A DNA stretch of 64,000 nt. Source: Lachnospiraceae bacterium. Lineage in GTDB: Bacteria > Bacillota > Clostridia > Lachnospirales > Lachnospiraceae. Of the stretch, positions 34,268 through 43,287 are shown in pieces. The notes beneath the pieces were generated by a model. It searched no databases. It had not been told where the DNA came from and worked only from the letters and a program-made list of their open reading frames with translations. The position numbers were made by a program, and so were the translations under genes. The stretch lies in contig JAAUZE010000009.1 in NCBI GenBank assembly GCA_014804755.1, positions 67,407-131,406 of the forward strand. The letters are read 5' to 3'. Positions within the stretch are counted from its first letter, which is position 1, and every line of letters begins with the position of its first letter.

Positions 34268-34858
34268 TCACTCCCTGTATTCAACCGGATAATGCTCCGT
34301 AATCTCCCGATATAGGAAACAGCTTTCCTCATGATCATTGATGATCCCGCATGCCTGCAGATGAGAATAAACGGTAACGGAGCCCAAAAATTTGAACCCG
34401 CGCTTTTTTAATTCCTTTGCGATTTTGTCCGACAGCTCATTGCTTGCCACCCAGTTTGTCCGATGACTCTTGTAGATCAGGGTTTTGCCGCCGCTGTAGT
34501 TCCACAGAAAGCGGTCGAAAGAGCCAAATTCTTCTCTGATCTTAATAAATGCCTTCGCATTGCCGATCACGGCGTTTATCTTGCGGATGGACTTGATCAT
34601 ATCGGGCGTTTCCATAATACTTTGTATTTTGTCCTCATCATAACAGGCAATCTTTTCATAATCAAAATTATCAAAGCATTTGCGAAATGTCTCGCGTTTT
34701 TTCAGCATCAGCGTCCAGCTTAACCCGCACTGCATGACCTCCAGCATCAAAAATTCAAACTGCTTTCTGTCGTCATGAAGCGGAATGCCCCACTCGTTAT
34801 CATGATAGGTTTCATTTAACCCACCGTCCCTGCACCATGCGCATTTTTCTTTTGCCAT
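34268..34858 (-). CDS. tag: DNA-3-methyladenine glycosylase I
   Basis: 196 aa from ATG 34856-34858 with GGGAG upstream. Zinc ligands KCAWC at ~5-6 and the YHDNEWG motif at ~17-24, conserved LEVMQCGLSWTLMLKKRE, KINAVIGNAKAFI, and the C-terminal SHLQACGIINDHEESCF supplying the remaining His/Cys ligands. It removes 3-methyladenine from alkylated DNA. It follows the methyltransferase gene by ~60 bp in the same direction. Confidence 0.94.
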   Translation of the reverse strand: MAKEKCAWCRDGGLNETYHDNEWGIPLHDDRKQFEFLMLEVMQCGLSWTLMLKKRETFRKCFDNFDYEKIACYDEDKIQSIMETPDMIKSIRKINAVIGNAKAFIKIREEFGSFDRFLWNYSGGKTLIYKSHRTNWVASNELSDKIAKELKKRGFKFLGSVTVYSHLQACGIINDHEESCFLYREITEHYPVEYRE

Positions 34859-34916
34859 TATGATCTCCCTGTATATTTCATCCAAAACGAATTGACGTCC
34901 CCTCAAAAGCAACCAC

Positions 34917-35645
34917 CTACTTGGCAGAGTCGCGGTTGCTTTTTCTCACACAAATATCCGCCGAACTTACCATTGCACCGTTCTCTTTTGACCGCTCAAA
35001 CGCTTCCACGGTAAATCCCGCTGCTTCAAACTCTGTCATGTACCCGTCTTTATTTCTTGCTCTTGCAGGTAACAAAGGGATGAGAACTTCCTTCCCGTTC
35101 ATCATCCGTTTCTGCGGCGTTTCATAATCACTGCCCGTCAGTTTCTGAAAATCCGCAAGGCTTTCGACCTTGCTCTCCTCCGCTTCCTCACTGTAGTTTT
35201 CGCGAAAGAACAACATCGGCGCATGATCGTTTAAACAGGAATATGCGTTTTCCAGATAGCGTTTCCGTTCGCTGTCAGTGACGATCATATGAAATCCCAT
35301 CACATCAAGGGCTGCGTCAAATTTCTCCTTCGGCGCTTCCTTTACCATATCAGCCACTTCCACCCGCGCGTCGGAGAAGCGCTTAAGCCTCTCTTTTGCT
35401 TTTTTTACCGCGGTCGGCGCAATGTCTACGCCGCAGTAAATCACCCCAAGCTCTGAGAGAAGGATGCCGCACGAGCCTTCCCCGCAGGCAAATTCGATCA
35501 CTCTTTTTCCCCTCAGACCGTTGTCGTCAACCCATTTTTTTATCGTTTCCGCTAACACAACATCTTTTTCCGAATTGCCCCAAAGCTCTATATCCGCATC
35601 GTAAGCCGCCTGATACCGTTTTTCGTACGCTCTATAATATTCCAT
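34917..35645 (-). CDS. Class I SAM-dependent methyltransferase
   Basis: 242 aa with AGGAGG 8 nt before the ATG. Motif I is RVIEFACGEGSCGILLSE (~50-67), the acidic loop ending beta-2 is YCGVDIAP, and ALDVMGFHMIV is motif IV-like. The C-terminal half has FFRENYSEEAEESKVES, seen in small-molecule methyltransferases. Substrate unknown. It is preceded by three palindromic repeat units and may share a transcript with tag. Confidence 0.85.
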   Translation of the reverse strand: MEYYRAYEKRYQAAYDADIELWGNSEKDVVLAETIKKWVDDNGLRGKRVIEFACGEGSCGILLSELGVIYCGVDIAPTAVKKAKERLKRFSDARVEVADMVKEAPKEKFDAALDVMGFHMIVTDSERKRYLENAYSCLNDHAPMLFFRENYSEEAEESKVESLADFQKLTGSDYETPQKRMMNGKEVLIPLLPARARNKDGYMTEFEAAGFTVEAFERSKENGAMVSSADICVRKSNRDSAK

Positions 35646-35666
35646 CGTCCATCCCTCCTAAAGCAT

Positions 35667-35892
35667 AAAAAAGAACGCTGCGCGTTCTTTCGAAGAATTC
35701 GCTTTGCGAATTCTTCAAGGGTCGAGATATTTCCTATAAGTTAAAAAGAACGCTGCGCGTTCTTTCGAAGAATCCGCTTCGCGAATTCTTCAAGGGTTGA
35801 GAAATTTCCTATAAGCATAAAAAAGAACGCTGCGCGTTCTTTCGAAGAATCCGCTTTGCGAATTTTCTGGATTGGGTAATTCCTATAGAATA
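35667..35892. repeat. Three tandem REP-like double-hairpin units
   Basis: Units begin near 35667, 35742 and 35819 with period 75-77 bp. Each has AAGAACGC-TGC-GCGTTCTT, then GAAGAATTCGC or GAAGAATCCGC pairing with GCGAATTCTTC, then a GGGT(C/T)GAGA and TTTCCTATAAG tail. The third is degenerate at its end. A fourth, inverted copy lies at 22504-22590. They are non-coding and lie upstream of the methyltransferase gene. Confidence 0.9.
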
Positions 35893-35893
35893 A

Positions 35894-35924
35894 AAAGGCC
35901 GAGGGATCAGATAAAGTCTCTCGG
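35894..35924 (-). terminator. Terminator-like hairpin next to the repeat array
   Basis: CCGAGGGA (35899-35906) and TCTCTCGG (35917-35924) form a stem with one G-U pair. On the minus strand GGCCTTTTTATT follows. It has no obvious upstream gene on that strand. I see nothing else in 35925-36038 apart from AT-rich DNA that should hold the exporter promoter. Confidence 0.45.
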
Positions 35925-36062
35925 TTCATTGTATCCTTCGATTTTTGGGTGTACTTCATGATACAGCTTACCATAAAAATAAATACAAGTCTACTCATTT
36001 TTTATTTTTCTGCTAAAATTTTTCTTATCAGCTGATCAATGCAACTGAAGGAGGGATTGATT

Positions 36063-36887
36063 TTGATAGAATTTCAGGATATTTGCAAAAGCTATCGGGT
36101 AGCCAGACGCGAATCCGGGATCGGCAATGCGGTAAAATCGCTGTTTAAGAGAGAGTATAACACCATTCATGCCATTAACCACATCAGTTTTTCCATAAAT
36201 GATGGGGAAATGATCGGTTTACTTGGTCCGAACGGCGCAGGCAAAAGCTCTACGATCAAAATTTTAAGCGGGATTTTGACACCGGATAGCGGAACATGTC
36301 TGGTAAACGGTCAGGTACCTTGGAAAAACCGGAAAGCGTATGTCAGACAAATCGGCGTTGTTTTCGGTCAGCGCTCGCAATTATGGTGGGATGTCCCCGT
36401 CATGGATTCGTTTGAACTTTTGCAGGCAATCTATTCCATACCTGCACCAAGATACCGTAACAGATTGGACGAACTGACGCAGCTTTTACATTTGGAGGAT
36501 TTATTAAAAACCCCCACAAGGCAGTTATCATTGGGACAGCGCATGCGCTGCGAAATCGCAGCGTCCCTGCTGCATGAGCCCAGGCTGTTATTTTTAGATG
36601 AGCCGACGATCGGATTGGACGCAGTATCTAAAGTTGCCGTCCGCGGCTTTATCAAAAAAATGAATGAAGAACACAAAACTACGGTGATTTTGACAACACA
36701 TGATATGCAGGATATTGAGGCAATTACCAAACGGGTGATTTTGATCGGCAAAGGTCAGAAGCTGTTGGATGGCACATTGGAAGATTTGCGTCTTGAGGCT
36801 GCGTCAGCGGAATCAGAAACCGAAAGCTCTGAGACAGATATTGACCACATGATCGCCAGACTCTATGAAAAACTAAACATTATGTAG
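36063..36887 (+). CDS. ABC-2-type exporter ATPase
   Basis: 274 aa. The start is taken as TTG at 36063-36065 because GGAGGG ends 7 nt before it; an in-frame ATG at 36039 lies upstream of that site. Walker A GPNGAGKSS at ~58-66, Q-loop FGQRSQLWWDVPVMDSFEL (typical of the DUF990/viologen-export type), signature LSLGQRMRCE at ~153-162, Walker B LLFLDEP and H-loop LTTHDMQDIE. It begins a three-gene plus-strand operon with two permeases and should power export of an unknown hydrophobic substrate. Confidence 0.92.
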   Translation: MIEFQDICKSYRVARRESGIGNAVKSLFKREYNTIHAINHISFSINDGEMIGLLGPNGAGKSSTIKILSGILTPDSGTCLVNGQVPWKNRKAYVRQIGVVFGQRSQLWWDVPVMDSFELLQAIYSIPAPRYRNRLDELTQLLHLEDLLKTPTRQLSLGQRMRCEIAASLLHEPRLLFLDEPTIGLDAVSKVAVRGFIKKMNEEHKTTVILTTHDMQDIEAITKRVILIGKGQKLLDGTLEDLRLEAASAESETESSETDIDHMIARLYEKLNIM

Positions 36888-36896
36888 GAGGCAGCA

Positions 36897-37700
36897 ATGA
36901 AAAAGTATTATCGTTTTTTTCAACTTCGATTTGCCACCGGAATGCAGTATCGCATGGCCTCTGTCACGGCTTTGACGACGCAGCTTATTTGGGGATTGAT
37001 GGAGTGTCTGGCATACAAAGCGATCGCAGAAGCCTCCGGCGGCAATCTGCCCATGAACTATTCTTCCATTGTGACATACATATGGCTGAAAGAAGCGCTG
37101 CTTGTTCTTTTTAACACGTGGGCAGCCGATAATGAGCTTTTTGCAATGATCGCAAACGGCGATATTGCCTATGAACTGTGTCGTCCGGTGTCCATCTATT
37201 CCATGTGGTTTTCCAGAACGATCGGCGCACGGATCGCTGAAGCGATCATGAGATGTATTCCTGTATTATTATGTGTGTTTCTGATGCCGAAAGCCTATCG
37301 AATGACCCCGCCGGTGAATCGTGTTTCCTTTTTATTATTTCTGCTCACTTTGTTTTTGGCGCTCGGGATAACCGTTACATTTTGTATGATTGTCTATATG
37401 CTGTGCTTTTTTACGATTTCGCCGCAGGGATGGAGGATGGTATTGACAGGCGCGGTAGATTTTCTGTCAGGAAATATCATACCTCTGCCGTTTTTCCCGA
37501 AAAAATTTTTATTTTTAGTGGAGCTGTCTCCGTTTGCCTATATGCAGAATGTTCCATTCCGGATATACAGCGGAGATCTTGTCGGAGCAGAAATATATCC
37601 GTGCATATTCAAACAGATTTTCTGGCTGGTGACATTGATGTTTTTGGGAATTGTCCTATGGAAGCAGGCGGAAAAAAGAGTCATATTACAAGGAGGCTGA
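36897..37700 (+). CDS. ABC-2-type permease (first of pair, DUF990-like)
   Basis: 267 aa with six hydrophobic segments. N-terminal YYRFFQLRFATGMQYRMASVTALTTQLIWG and LYMAITNEL-like NTWAADNELFAMIANGDIAYELCRP match the conserved pattern of ABC-2 permeases that pair with this ATPase type. AGGAGG precedes the ATG, 9 bp after the ATPase stop. It forms half of the membrane channel with the next gene. Confidence 0.87.
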   Translation: MKKYYRFFQLRFATGMQYRMASVTALTTQLIWGLMECLAYKAIAEASGGNLPMNYSSIVTYIWLKEALLVLFNTWAADNELFAMIANGDIAYELCRPVSIYSMWFSRTIGARIAEAIMRCIPVLLCVFLMPKAYRMTPPVNRVSFLLFLLTLFLALGITVTFCMIVYMLCFFTISPQGWRMVLTGAVDFLSGNIIPLPFFPKKFLFLVELSPFAYMQNVPFRIYSGDLVGAEIYPCIFKQIFWLVTLMFLGIVLWKQAEKRVILQGG

Positions 37701-37704
37701 TACC

Positions 37705-38499
37705 ATGAAGATCAAAGAAACGATAAAACTATACGTGAAGTATGCCTCTGTCTGTACCCAAAGTGTCATGCAATACAAATTGTCCTTTTTATTGATGATC
37801 ATCGGACGGTTCATTCTGGCATTTAGTGAGTTGATTGCGATTCAATTCCTATTTTCCGGTTTTTCGCAGATCAAAGACTACACCTATGGGGATGTTCTGC
37901 TGTGTTTTTCCATCATTCAAATGTCCTTCACCTTTGCGGAATTGTTCGGCAATGGATTCAAAGCGTTTTCAGGGATGGTGAAGAAAGGGGAATTTGACCG
38001 GATGATGCTCAGACCATGCAGTCTGCTTCTTCAGGTAATGGGAACCAGATTTGAAATCGGAAGAACCGGTCCTTTATTGACTGCTCTTATTACGCTCGCG
38101 CTGGGGATCAGGCACAGTCAGATCACCTGGAACATCCTGACTGTCTGGACAATGGCTGCCATGATCATAGGAGGCACGTTCCTGTTTATCGGACTGTTCA
38201 TGCTGGAGGCAAGTTTTTGCTTCTTTTCCATTGAAGACACTTCGTTGATCAATGTACTGACATACGGAGCAAAAACGCACGGCAAGTATCCCATAGACAT
38301 TTATGGGAAAGGAATCCTTCGGTTCTGCACTTATGTAATTCCATACACCTTGATTCAATATTATCCCTTACAGTTCCTTCTCGGAAAAACGCGCAGTTGG
38401 TATCTGGCATTTTGTCCGCTTGGAATCATTGTGTTTCTGCTGGTCTGCTATTTCATATGGCAGTTTGGTGTGAAGCATTATCAGTCATGCGGCTCGTGA
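37705..38499 (+). CDS. ABC-2-type permease (second of pair)
   Basis: 264 aa from ATG 37705 with AGGAGG upstream; the frame also opens earlier inside the preceding gene, without a site. Six hydrophobic segments, conserved KYASVCTQSVMQYKLSFLLMIIG and GEFDRMMLRPCSLLLQVMGTRFE, and a C-terminal VIPYTLIQYYPLQFLLGKT. It follows the first permease by 4 bp, so the two are translated together. It ends convergent with the YczE-like gene. Confidence 0.87.
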   Translation: MKIKETIKLYVKYASVCTQSVMQYKLSFLLMIIGRFILAFSELIAIQFLFSGFSQIKDYTYGDVLLCFSIIQMSFTFAELFGNGFKAFSGMVKKGEFDRMMLRPCSLLLQVMGTRFEIGRTGPLLTALITLALGIRHSQITWNILTVWTMAAMIIGGTFLFIGLFMLEASFCFFSIEDTSLINVLTYGAKTHGKYPIDIYGKGILRFCTYVIPYTLIQYYPLQFLLGKTRSWYLAFCPLGIIVFLLVCYFIWQFGVKHYQSCGS

Positions 38500-38518
38500 A
38501 AGGTTCTCTCCTCCTTCA

Positions 38519-39190
38519 CTACGACGCTTTCTTATTTTTCCCAAGAAGCACAGGGACGGAAAAGAACCGGTTGAAGAACGCAATGACCGGACCTAAAGCA
38601 AACGCGCAGAGCAGCATCCCGATGCCGACCACACCGTGCGCTAAAAAGCATACGAGCGCGCAGAGTCCGTCGCAGAACATGCGGCACCAGAAATACGGGA
38701 TCGGCGTGCGCTCATTGCCGATGATCGCAAGAGAGTCATACGGTGAGATTCCCGCATCCGAGGTCTGGTAAACGGAGCACGCAAAGCTAATAACGATCAC
38801 ACCAAGCACCGCTAAAAACAACTGCTGCCCCCACGAGGACGGAACGCCGAAAAACCACTGTCGGATGAGCGGATAGAGCCCGTCCACGATCGGTCCGATC
38901 AAAAACCAGTTCACAAGAGTCCCCGGTCCGATATATTTGCGCCCGAACAACAGCTCCAGCAAAAACACGAAACAGTTAATGATGATCAAAAATGTTCCGT
39001 AGCTTAAGCCAAACACCTCGGCCAATGCCATATTCATCCCGGTATACGGGTCATTTCCCGTTCCCGACCATTTCAAAATGCAGATACCGATCGCCAGTAT
39101 GACATTTCCCGCCACCATGCCGATCCATCTGCGCAGCGTAAGCTGCTTCATTCTCTCGATCAGATTCATGTCCACCCTCATCTTTTTCAT
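38519..39190 (-). CDS. YczE/YitT-like integral membrane protein
   Basis: 223 aa with five to six hydrophobic segments. LRRWIGMVAGNVILAIGICILKWSGTGNDPYTGMN and SDAGISPYDSLAIIG are the conserved patterns of the YczE/YyaS family. Function unknown; one Bacillus member affects lipopeptide production. AGGAAC precedes the ATG. It lies 25 bp after the GH130 gene in the same direction and may be co-transcribed. Confidence 0.82.
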   Translation of the reverse strand: MKKMRVDMNLIERMKQLTLRRWIGMVAGNVILAIGICILKWSGTGNDPYTGMNMALAEVFGLSYGTFLIIINCFVFLLELLFGRKYIGPGTLVNWFLIGPIVDGLYPLIRQWFFGVPSSWGQQLFLAVLGVIVISFACSVYQTSDAGISPYDSLAIIGNERTPIPYFWCRMFCDGLCALVCFLAHGVVGIGMLLCAFALGPVIAFFNRFFSVPVLLGKNKKAS

Positions 39191-39214
39191 AAAACAGTTC
39201 CTATCATGCGATAT

Positions 39215-40204
39215 TCACGCAAGCGGATTTTCCCGCATATACCTTAGCAGCTCATCCACCGTTGTAAACGCAAGTCCCGTCACGGTATCGGCGCAGCCGT
39301 AATAAATGGCGATCCGCCCGCTTGCCGCATCACAAAGCGCCGCGCACGGAAATACGACATTCGGCACGTCGCCCACGCACTCATAATACTCATACGGCGC
39401 CAGAATATAGTCCCTGCTTCTTCCCAATACCTTCCACGGCTCCTCCAAATCGAGCAGCGCCACTCCCATGCGGTACACAAAGCCGTTACAGGTCGTGATC
39501 ACGCCATGGTAAATCAGAAGCCAGCCCTCGTCCGTCTCGATCGGCACAGGGCCCGGTCCGATCTTTGTGCTCTGCCATGCGGATTCGTCCCCCTTCACCG
39601 CACTCATCACGTGCCTGTGATGTCCCCAGAATTCCAGATCGGGACTCTGGCTGATAAAGATATCGCCGAACGGCGTATGTCCGGTATCCGAAGGCCGCGA
39701 CAGCATCATATATCTGCCGCCGATCCTGCGCGGAAAGAGCACCCCGTTCCGGTTATACGGCAAAAACGCATTTTCCAACTGATAAAAGGTCTGAAAATCA
39801 AAGGTATATCCGATCCCGATCGTCGGGCCGTGATAACCGTTGCACCATGTGATATAATAACGATCCTCGATAAAGCAGACACGCGGATCATAGCGATATT
39901 CCCGCTTTGTCACCTCATCATCGCCCACAAAAACAATCGGCTCATCCGAAATATGAAAACGAATCCCATCCTCGGAAAATCCTGCAAACAGATCCATGCT
40001 GACTGAGCGGCTGTCGCAGCGGAACACGCCCGCATAGCCCGCACGAAACGGCACGACCGCACTGTTAAAAATACTGTTGGAGCGTTTGATCTCATCTCTC
40101 CTTATGATCGGATTTTTGTCATAGCGCCACACTGGCATCCGGTATCCTTCCGGCTTCTCCTGCCACGGCATGCCGGGCAGCTCCTTCCCTATGATCTTGG
40201 CCAT
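39215..40204 (-). CDS. Glycoside hydrolase family 130 beta-mannoside phosphorylase
   Basis: 329 aa, the usual GH130 length. Five-bladed propeller pattern: [21 protein letters not shown], the catalytic Asp in [23 protein letters not shown] (~100-123), [47 protein letters not shown]. The family uses inorganic phosphate to split beta-mannosides, releasing mannose-1-phosphate. The sequence best suits the mannooligosaccharide phosphorylase branch, but subfamily assignment needs a tree. No mannan transporter or mannanase is adjacent. Confidence 0.9.
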   Translation of the reverse strand: MAKIIGKELPGMPWQEKPEGYRMPVWRYDKNPIIRRDEIKRSNSIFNSAVVPFRAGYAGVFRCDSRSVSMDLFAGFSEDGIRFHISDEPIVFVGDDEVTKREYRYDPRVCFIEDRYYITWCNGYHGPTIGIGYTFDFQTFYQLENAFLPYNRNGVLFPRRIGGRYMMLSRPSDTGHTPFGDIFISQSPDLEFWGHHRHVMSAVKGDESAWQSTKIGPGPVPIETDEGWLLIYHGVITTCNGFVYRMGVALLDLEEPWKVLGRSRDYILAPYEYYECVGDVPNVVFPCAALCDAASGRIAIYYGCADTVTGLAFTTVDELLRYMRENPLA

Positions 40205-40261
40205 TCGTTTTTTCCTTTCATATCATTTTCCTACTCACACGGAATCCTCCACGCTGTCACA

Positions 40262-40290
40262 AGAATGAAAAATCAGAGATTTTTCATTCT
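40262..40290 (-). terminator. Terminator overlapping the pepT stop codon
   Basis: AGAATGAAAAATC (40262-40274) and GATTTTTCATTCT (40278-40290) form a 13-bp perfect stem with loop AGA. The pepT TGA (40284-40286) is inside the stem. Confidence 0.7.
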
Positions 40291-41513
40291 GAAAACCGCT
40301 TTGCGATCCCGACAAGCACCTTCACGATCTGCTCCATATCCTGCACGCAGGCATATTCGAACCTGCTGTGACAGTTTCTTCCGCCCGTGCACAGATTCGG
40401 GCAGGGCAGCCCCATAAACGATAATCTCGCCCCGTCCGTTCCCCCGCGGATCGGCACGGTCTTTGCCGGAATGCCGAGTTCTTCCATCGCCGCCTTCGCA
40501 TACTCGATCAGTTCCATATGCGGCTTGATCTTTTCACACATGTTATAATAAGAGTCCTCGATCGTGATACGGACAAGCTCCTGCCCGAAGCGCTCATTGA
40601 TCTGCTCCGCTGCTTTCCGCATGCATTCCTTTCGCTGTTCAAAGCGATCCCTGTCATGATCTCTGATCAGATAGGACAGCACTGCCTGCTCAATCTCCCC
40701 GCTCATGGCAGTCAAATGATAAAATCCCTCATAGCCCTCCGTATGCGCGGGCGTCTCCTCCGCGGGCAGCAGGGCGTGATAGTCCATTGCCACTAAAGAA
40801 GCATTGATCATTTTATCCTTCGCATCCCCGGGATGCACGCTTCTGCCGGAAATCTTCACCTCAGCGGAAGCCGCGTTGAAATTCTCATATTCCAGCTCGC
40901 CGAGCGCGCCGCCATCCACCGTGTATGCGACGTCCGCATCAAACAGCTCTAAGTCAAAAAAGTCCGTACCGCTGCCGATCTCCTCATCGGGCGTAAACGC
41001 GATCCGAAGCTCTCCGTGCGGCATCTCGGGATGCGCGGTAAAAAATGACGCCATCGCCATGATCTCCGCAACGCCCGCCTTATCATCCGCCCCGAGCAGC
41101 GTCGTTCCGTCCGTCACGATCAGGTCTTTTCCGATATACTGCGTAAGCTCCGGAAACTCCTCCGGCGAAAATACAATGTTCTCATTTTCATTCAAAACAA
41201 TATTCCCGCCCGCATATGACAAAATGCGCGGCTTCACATTCGCTCCCGTCACTTCCATCGCCGTATCCATATGGGCGATAAAGCCGAGCTTCTTTCCTTT
41301 TCCTTCCATCCCTGCGCTTGCGGGAATGGAGGCATACACATAGCAATGCTCCTTATCATACGTCACTTTTTCGATTCCCATCGCGCAAAGCTGGTCGTAC
41401 AACAGCTTGGCTAAGTCATGCTGCTTTGCGGTGGACGGCTGTGTCCCCGTATGCTCGTCCGACTGCGTATCCAGTCTGACATATTCTAAAAAACGTTCTA
41501 TCACATCTGACAT
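40284..41513 (-). CDS. pepT: Peptidase T (tripeptide aminopeptidase)
   Basis: 409 aa from ATG 41511-41513 with GGAGG ~10 nt upstream; the frame is open further into the neighbouring gene but without a site. M20 family zinc ligands and catalytic residues: HMDTAMEV, LGADDKAGVAEI, TPDEEIGSGTDFFD, YTVDGGALGE, and the terminal GGTDGARLSFMGLPCPNL. It releases N-terminal residues from tripeptides in the cytoplasm. It follows the C-GCAxxG-C-C gene by 5 bp. Confidence 0.95.
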   Translation of the reverse strand: MSDVIERFLEYVRLDTQSDEHTGTQPSTAKQHDLAKLLYDQLCAMGIEKVTYDKEHCYVYASIPASAGMEGKGKKLGFIAHMDTAMEVTGANVKPRILSYAGGNIVLNENENIVFSPEEFPELTQYIGKDLIVTDGTTLLGADDKAGVAEIMAMASFFTAHPEMPHGELRIAFTPDEEIGSGTDFFDLELFDADVAYTVDGGALGELEYENFNAASAEVKISGRSVHPGDAKDKMINASLVAMDYHALLPAEETPAHTEGYEGFYHLTAMSGEIEQAVLSYLIRDHDRDRFEQRKECMRKAAEQINERFGQELVRITIEDSYYNMCEKIKPHMELIEYAKAAMEELGIPAKTVPIRGGTDGARLSFMGLPCPNLCTGGRNCHSRFEYACVQDMEQIVKVLVGIAKRFSE

Positions 41514-41518
41514 CTCTT

Positions 41519-41995
41519 TCAATCCTCCTTTTTGGTGTCCCCGAACAGCTCGGGCAGCAGCAGCGTCTCTATGATACGGGACGCGCAGGCAACCGTCCTG
41601 CTGCACGGGCGCGTCCTGTAATATTCTTTTGTTCGGATCGTAGGCGCAGCGCTTTTCTCCCGCCCCCGTATACCCAGTATTTCCCGGCACACGATCGCGC
41701 CCTGCCTCTCACGAAACGTATCCGCAAGCAAACGCACCAATTCGTAATTTGCCGTTTTCGCCACCTGATTCTGCGGATCGGTGTTGCCTGTTTTTAATCC
41801 GGCAAGCAGCGCCATCGCCGAAACGGTTCCGCATACCTCCCGCATCCTTCCGACACCGGCGCCCATGGAGCAGGACAGCTTTAACGCCGTTTCCCTGTCC
41901 ATGCCGAACAGATCCGCGTACGTGCTGAACACGGACTGGCAGCAGTTATAGCCCTCCTCGAACGTGGCGACCGCCCTCGATACCCGACTCTCCAT
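41519..41995 (-). CDS. C-GCAxxG-C-C family redox-type protein
   Basis: 158 aa from ATG 41993-41995 with GGAGG 6 nt upstream. YNCCQSVFSTYADLFG (~14-29) and LSCSMGAGVGRMREVCGTVSAM (~39-60) give the family's Cys pattern, with further Cys at CREILG and in the C-terminal third. Such proteins occur in anaerobes and are thought to have redox-active or metal-binding Cys. Here the central GCA is replaced by GAG, a variation. The C-terminal half is Arg-rich and less conserved. Confidence 0.8.
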   Translation of the reverse strand: MESRVSRAVATFEEGYNCCQSVFSTYADLFGMDRETALKLSCSMGAGVGRMREVCGTVSAMALLAGLKTGNTDPQNQVAKTANYELVRLLADTFRERQGAIVCREILGIRGREKSAAPTIRTKEYYRTRPCSRTVACASRIIETLLLPELFGDTKKED

Positions 41996-42055
41996 CCACA
42001 CCCTCCATACCAAAAGTGGGAAGCCTGCGCCTCCCACCCCTATCATCTTGCCGGA

Positions 42056-42574
42056 TTACTTATTTTTTCCACAACACTTCTTATATTTCTTGCCGCTTCC
42101 GCACGGACACGGGTCGTTCGGATAAACCTTTGCCTCTTTGCGGATCGTTGTGGACTGCTTCTGCTCCTTATAGAGCTCTTTTCTCTTTTCCTCGTCGAAA
42201 ATGGACTCCCACTGCTCCAGATTATAAAGCCAGTCCGCTTCCGCCCCGACCATGTTCTTGTACAGCAGTTCCTTATCGAATGCAAGGCTGACCTCGGTAT
42301 CCTCCTCCATCTCCTCGATCGGATTCGGCTCCTTTAAGCTGTCATTGATGCCGTCCAAAAATCCCGTCATTGTCATAATGTCTATACCATACTTCTCGGC
42401 AAGAGAAGCAACCGTACCCTTGACTTCCTCATCGGGATTTTCCAAAAGCTGCGCGTAAATGTCCTTCTCCTTTGCAAAATAATCATTCCACAGACGCTGC
42501 AGATCGCCTTTATTTGCCTTCTCGGAATATGCCGTCTCCCGCCACTTTTCTAATAATGCCATATGCTTGTCCAA
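42056..42574 (-). CDS. SEC-C motif protein
   Basis: 172 aa. Helical body followed by a C-terminal SEC-C zinc motif, [16 protein letters not shown], like that of SecA and YecA-type proteins. The start is TTG at 42572-42574, with AGGAAAG close upstream; an alternative ATG at 42560-42562 would shorten it by four residues. Its promoter is at 42614-42642. Function unknown; zinc binding near the ribosome or translocase is possible. Confidence 0.85.
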   Translation of the reverse strand: MDKHMALLEKWRETAYSEKANKGDLQRLWNDYFAKEKDIYAQLLENPDEEVKGTVASLAEKYGIDIMTMTGFLDGINDSLKEPNPIEEMEEDTEVSLAFDKELLYKNMVGAEADWLYNLEQWESIFDEEKRKELYKEQKQSTTIRKEAKVYPNDPCPCGSGKKYKKCCGKNK

Positions 42575-42613
42575 CCTTCTTTCCTAAATATCGCTTGTTT
42601 TTCCTTTGCGCTC

Positions 42614-42642
42614 ATTATATACCAAATGCACGGGAATTTCAA
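42614..42642 (-). promoter_or_regulatory. Promoter for the SEC-C protein gene
   Basis: TTGAAA (42637-42642), a 17-bp spacer and TATAAT (42614-42619) on the minus strand, ~32 nt before the start codon. Confidence 0.8.
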
Positions 42643-42759
42643 AAACTTTTTATTTTTTTGTATAAAGCCAGGACATGCGGCGATACTATGACTAATCATT
42701 GGATCCCCCTCCATTGATCATTACACCAAAGAAAAGAATAATTTTATCCTCCCCTTATC

Positions 42760-42816
42760 AAAACAGCCTCTTTCGGACAGACCGATCGTCACCGTGCCGG
42801 AAGGGGTTGTTTTTTG
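42760..42816 (+). terminator. Strong terminator in the leader of the 112-aa membrane protein gene
   Basis: A 17-bp RNA stem (arms 42760-42776 and 42797-42813, inner ends TTTCGG/CCGGAA, three G-U pairs) with a ~20-nt loop, followed by six T. It faces plus, yet no gene lies upstream on that strand. It may end a short leader RNA or act as an attenuator. A possible promoter for the gene itself (TTGTTT, 18 bp, TACAAT ending at 42836) lies just after it. Confidence 0.65.
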
Positions 42817-42882
42817 TCCGCCGGACATGCTACAATAGGCAGGAAAGGCGTTTGCAGGTTATTGGCAGCAGGGAGGATCTTT

Positions 42883-43221
42883 ATGGAAGATAAAAAAATA
42901 AAACGTCACAAACAAATTGCGGCGATCATCGGCATCGCGCTCCTCGTCGCAATGTATCTTGTCACATTTATTCTCGCATTATGCAGATTTGACGGCGCTT
43001 CTTCCCTATTCATGGGCGCCCTTGCCTGCACGATCGTCATTCCGGTTCTCATTTGGGTTTATATCTGGATTTACGGTCTGCTGACGCGCAAAAAAACGAT
43101 CGCGACCTTGTTTCCCGACGCGCCAAGCGAGGAAGAAGTGCTGAACGCACGGCTTGCGGCTGCGGATGCAGCAGACGAAAAAAATACGCCGTCTGCTGAT
43201 AAAGGCAGCTCAGATACATAG
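42883..43221 (+). CDS. Hypothetical two-helix membrane protein
   Basis: 112 aa from ATG 42883 with GGGAGGATC upstream. A basic N-terminus (EDKKIKRHKQ), two membrane helices (~12-34 and ~43-65) with a short Cys/Asp loop, then an acidic Ala/Asp/Glu-rich cytoplasmic tail. No family is recognised. It lies after a terminator-like leader hairpin and converges with the HAD gene. Confidence 0.72.
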   Translation: MEDKKIKRHKQIAAIIGIALLVAMYLVTFILALCRFDGASSLFMGALACTIVIPVLIWVYIWIYGLLTRKKTIATLFPDAPSEEEVLNARLAAADAADEKNTPSADKGSSDT

Positions 43222-43287
43222 CAGACCGAAAATCAAAAGCAAAGTGGGAATCCTGACCGTAAAACGCGGGAGCAAGTAACAGCTCCG

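Noticed and set aside
35667-35892. Possible CRISPR or coding repeat
   Set aside because: Units of 75-77 bp have internal hairpins and no unique spacers. The open frames through them are broken and copied at 22504-22590 in non-coding DNA.
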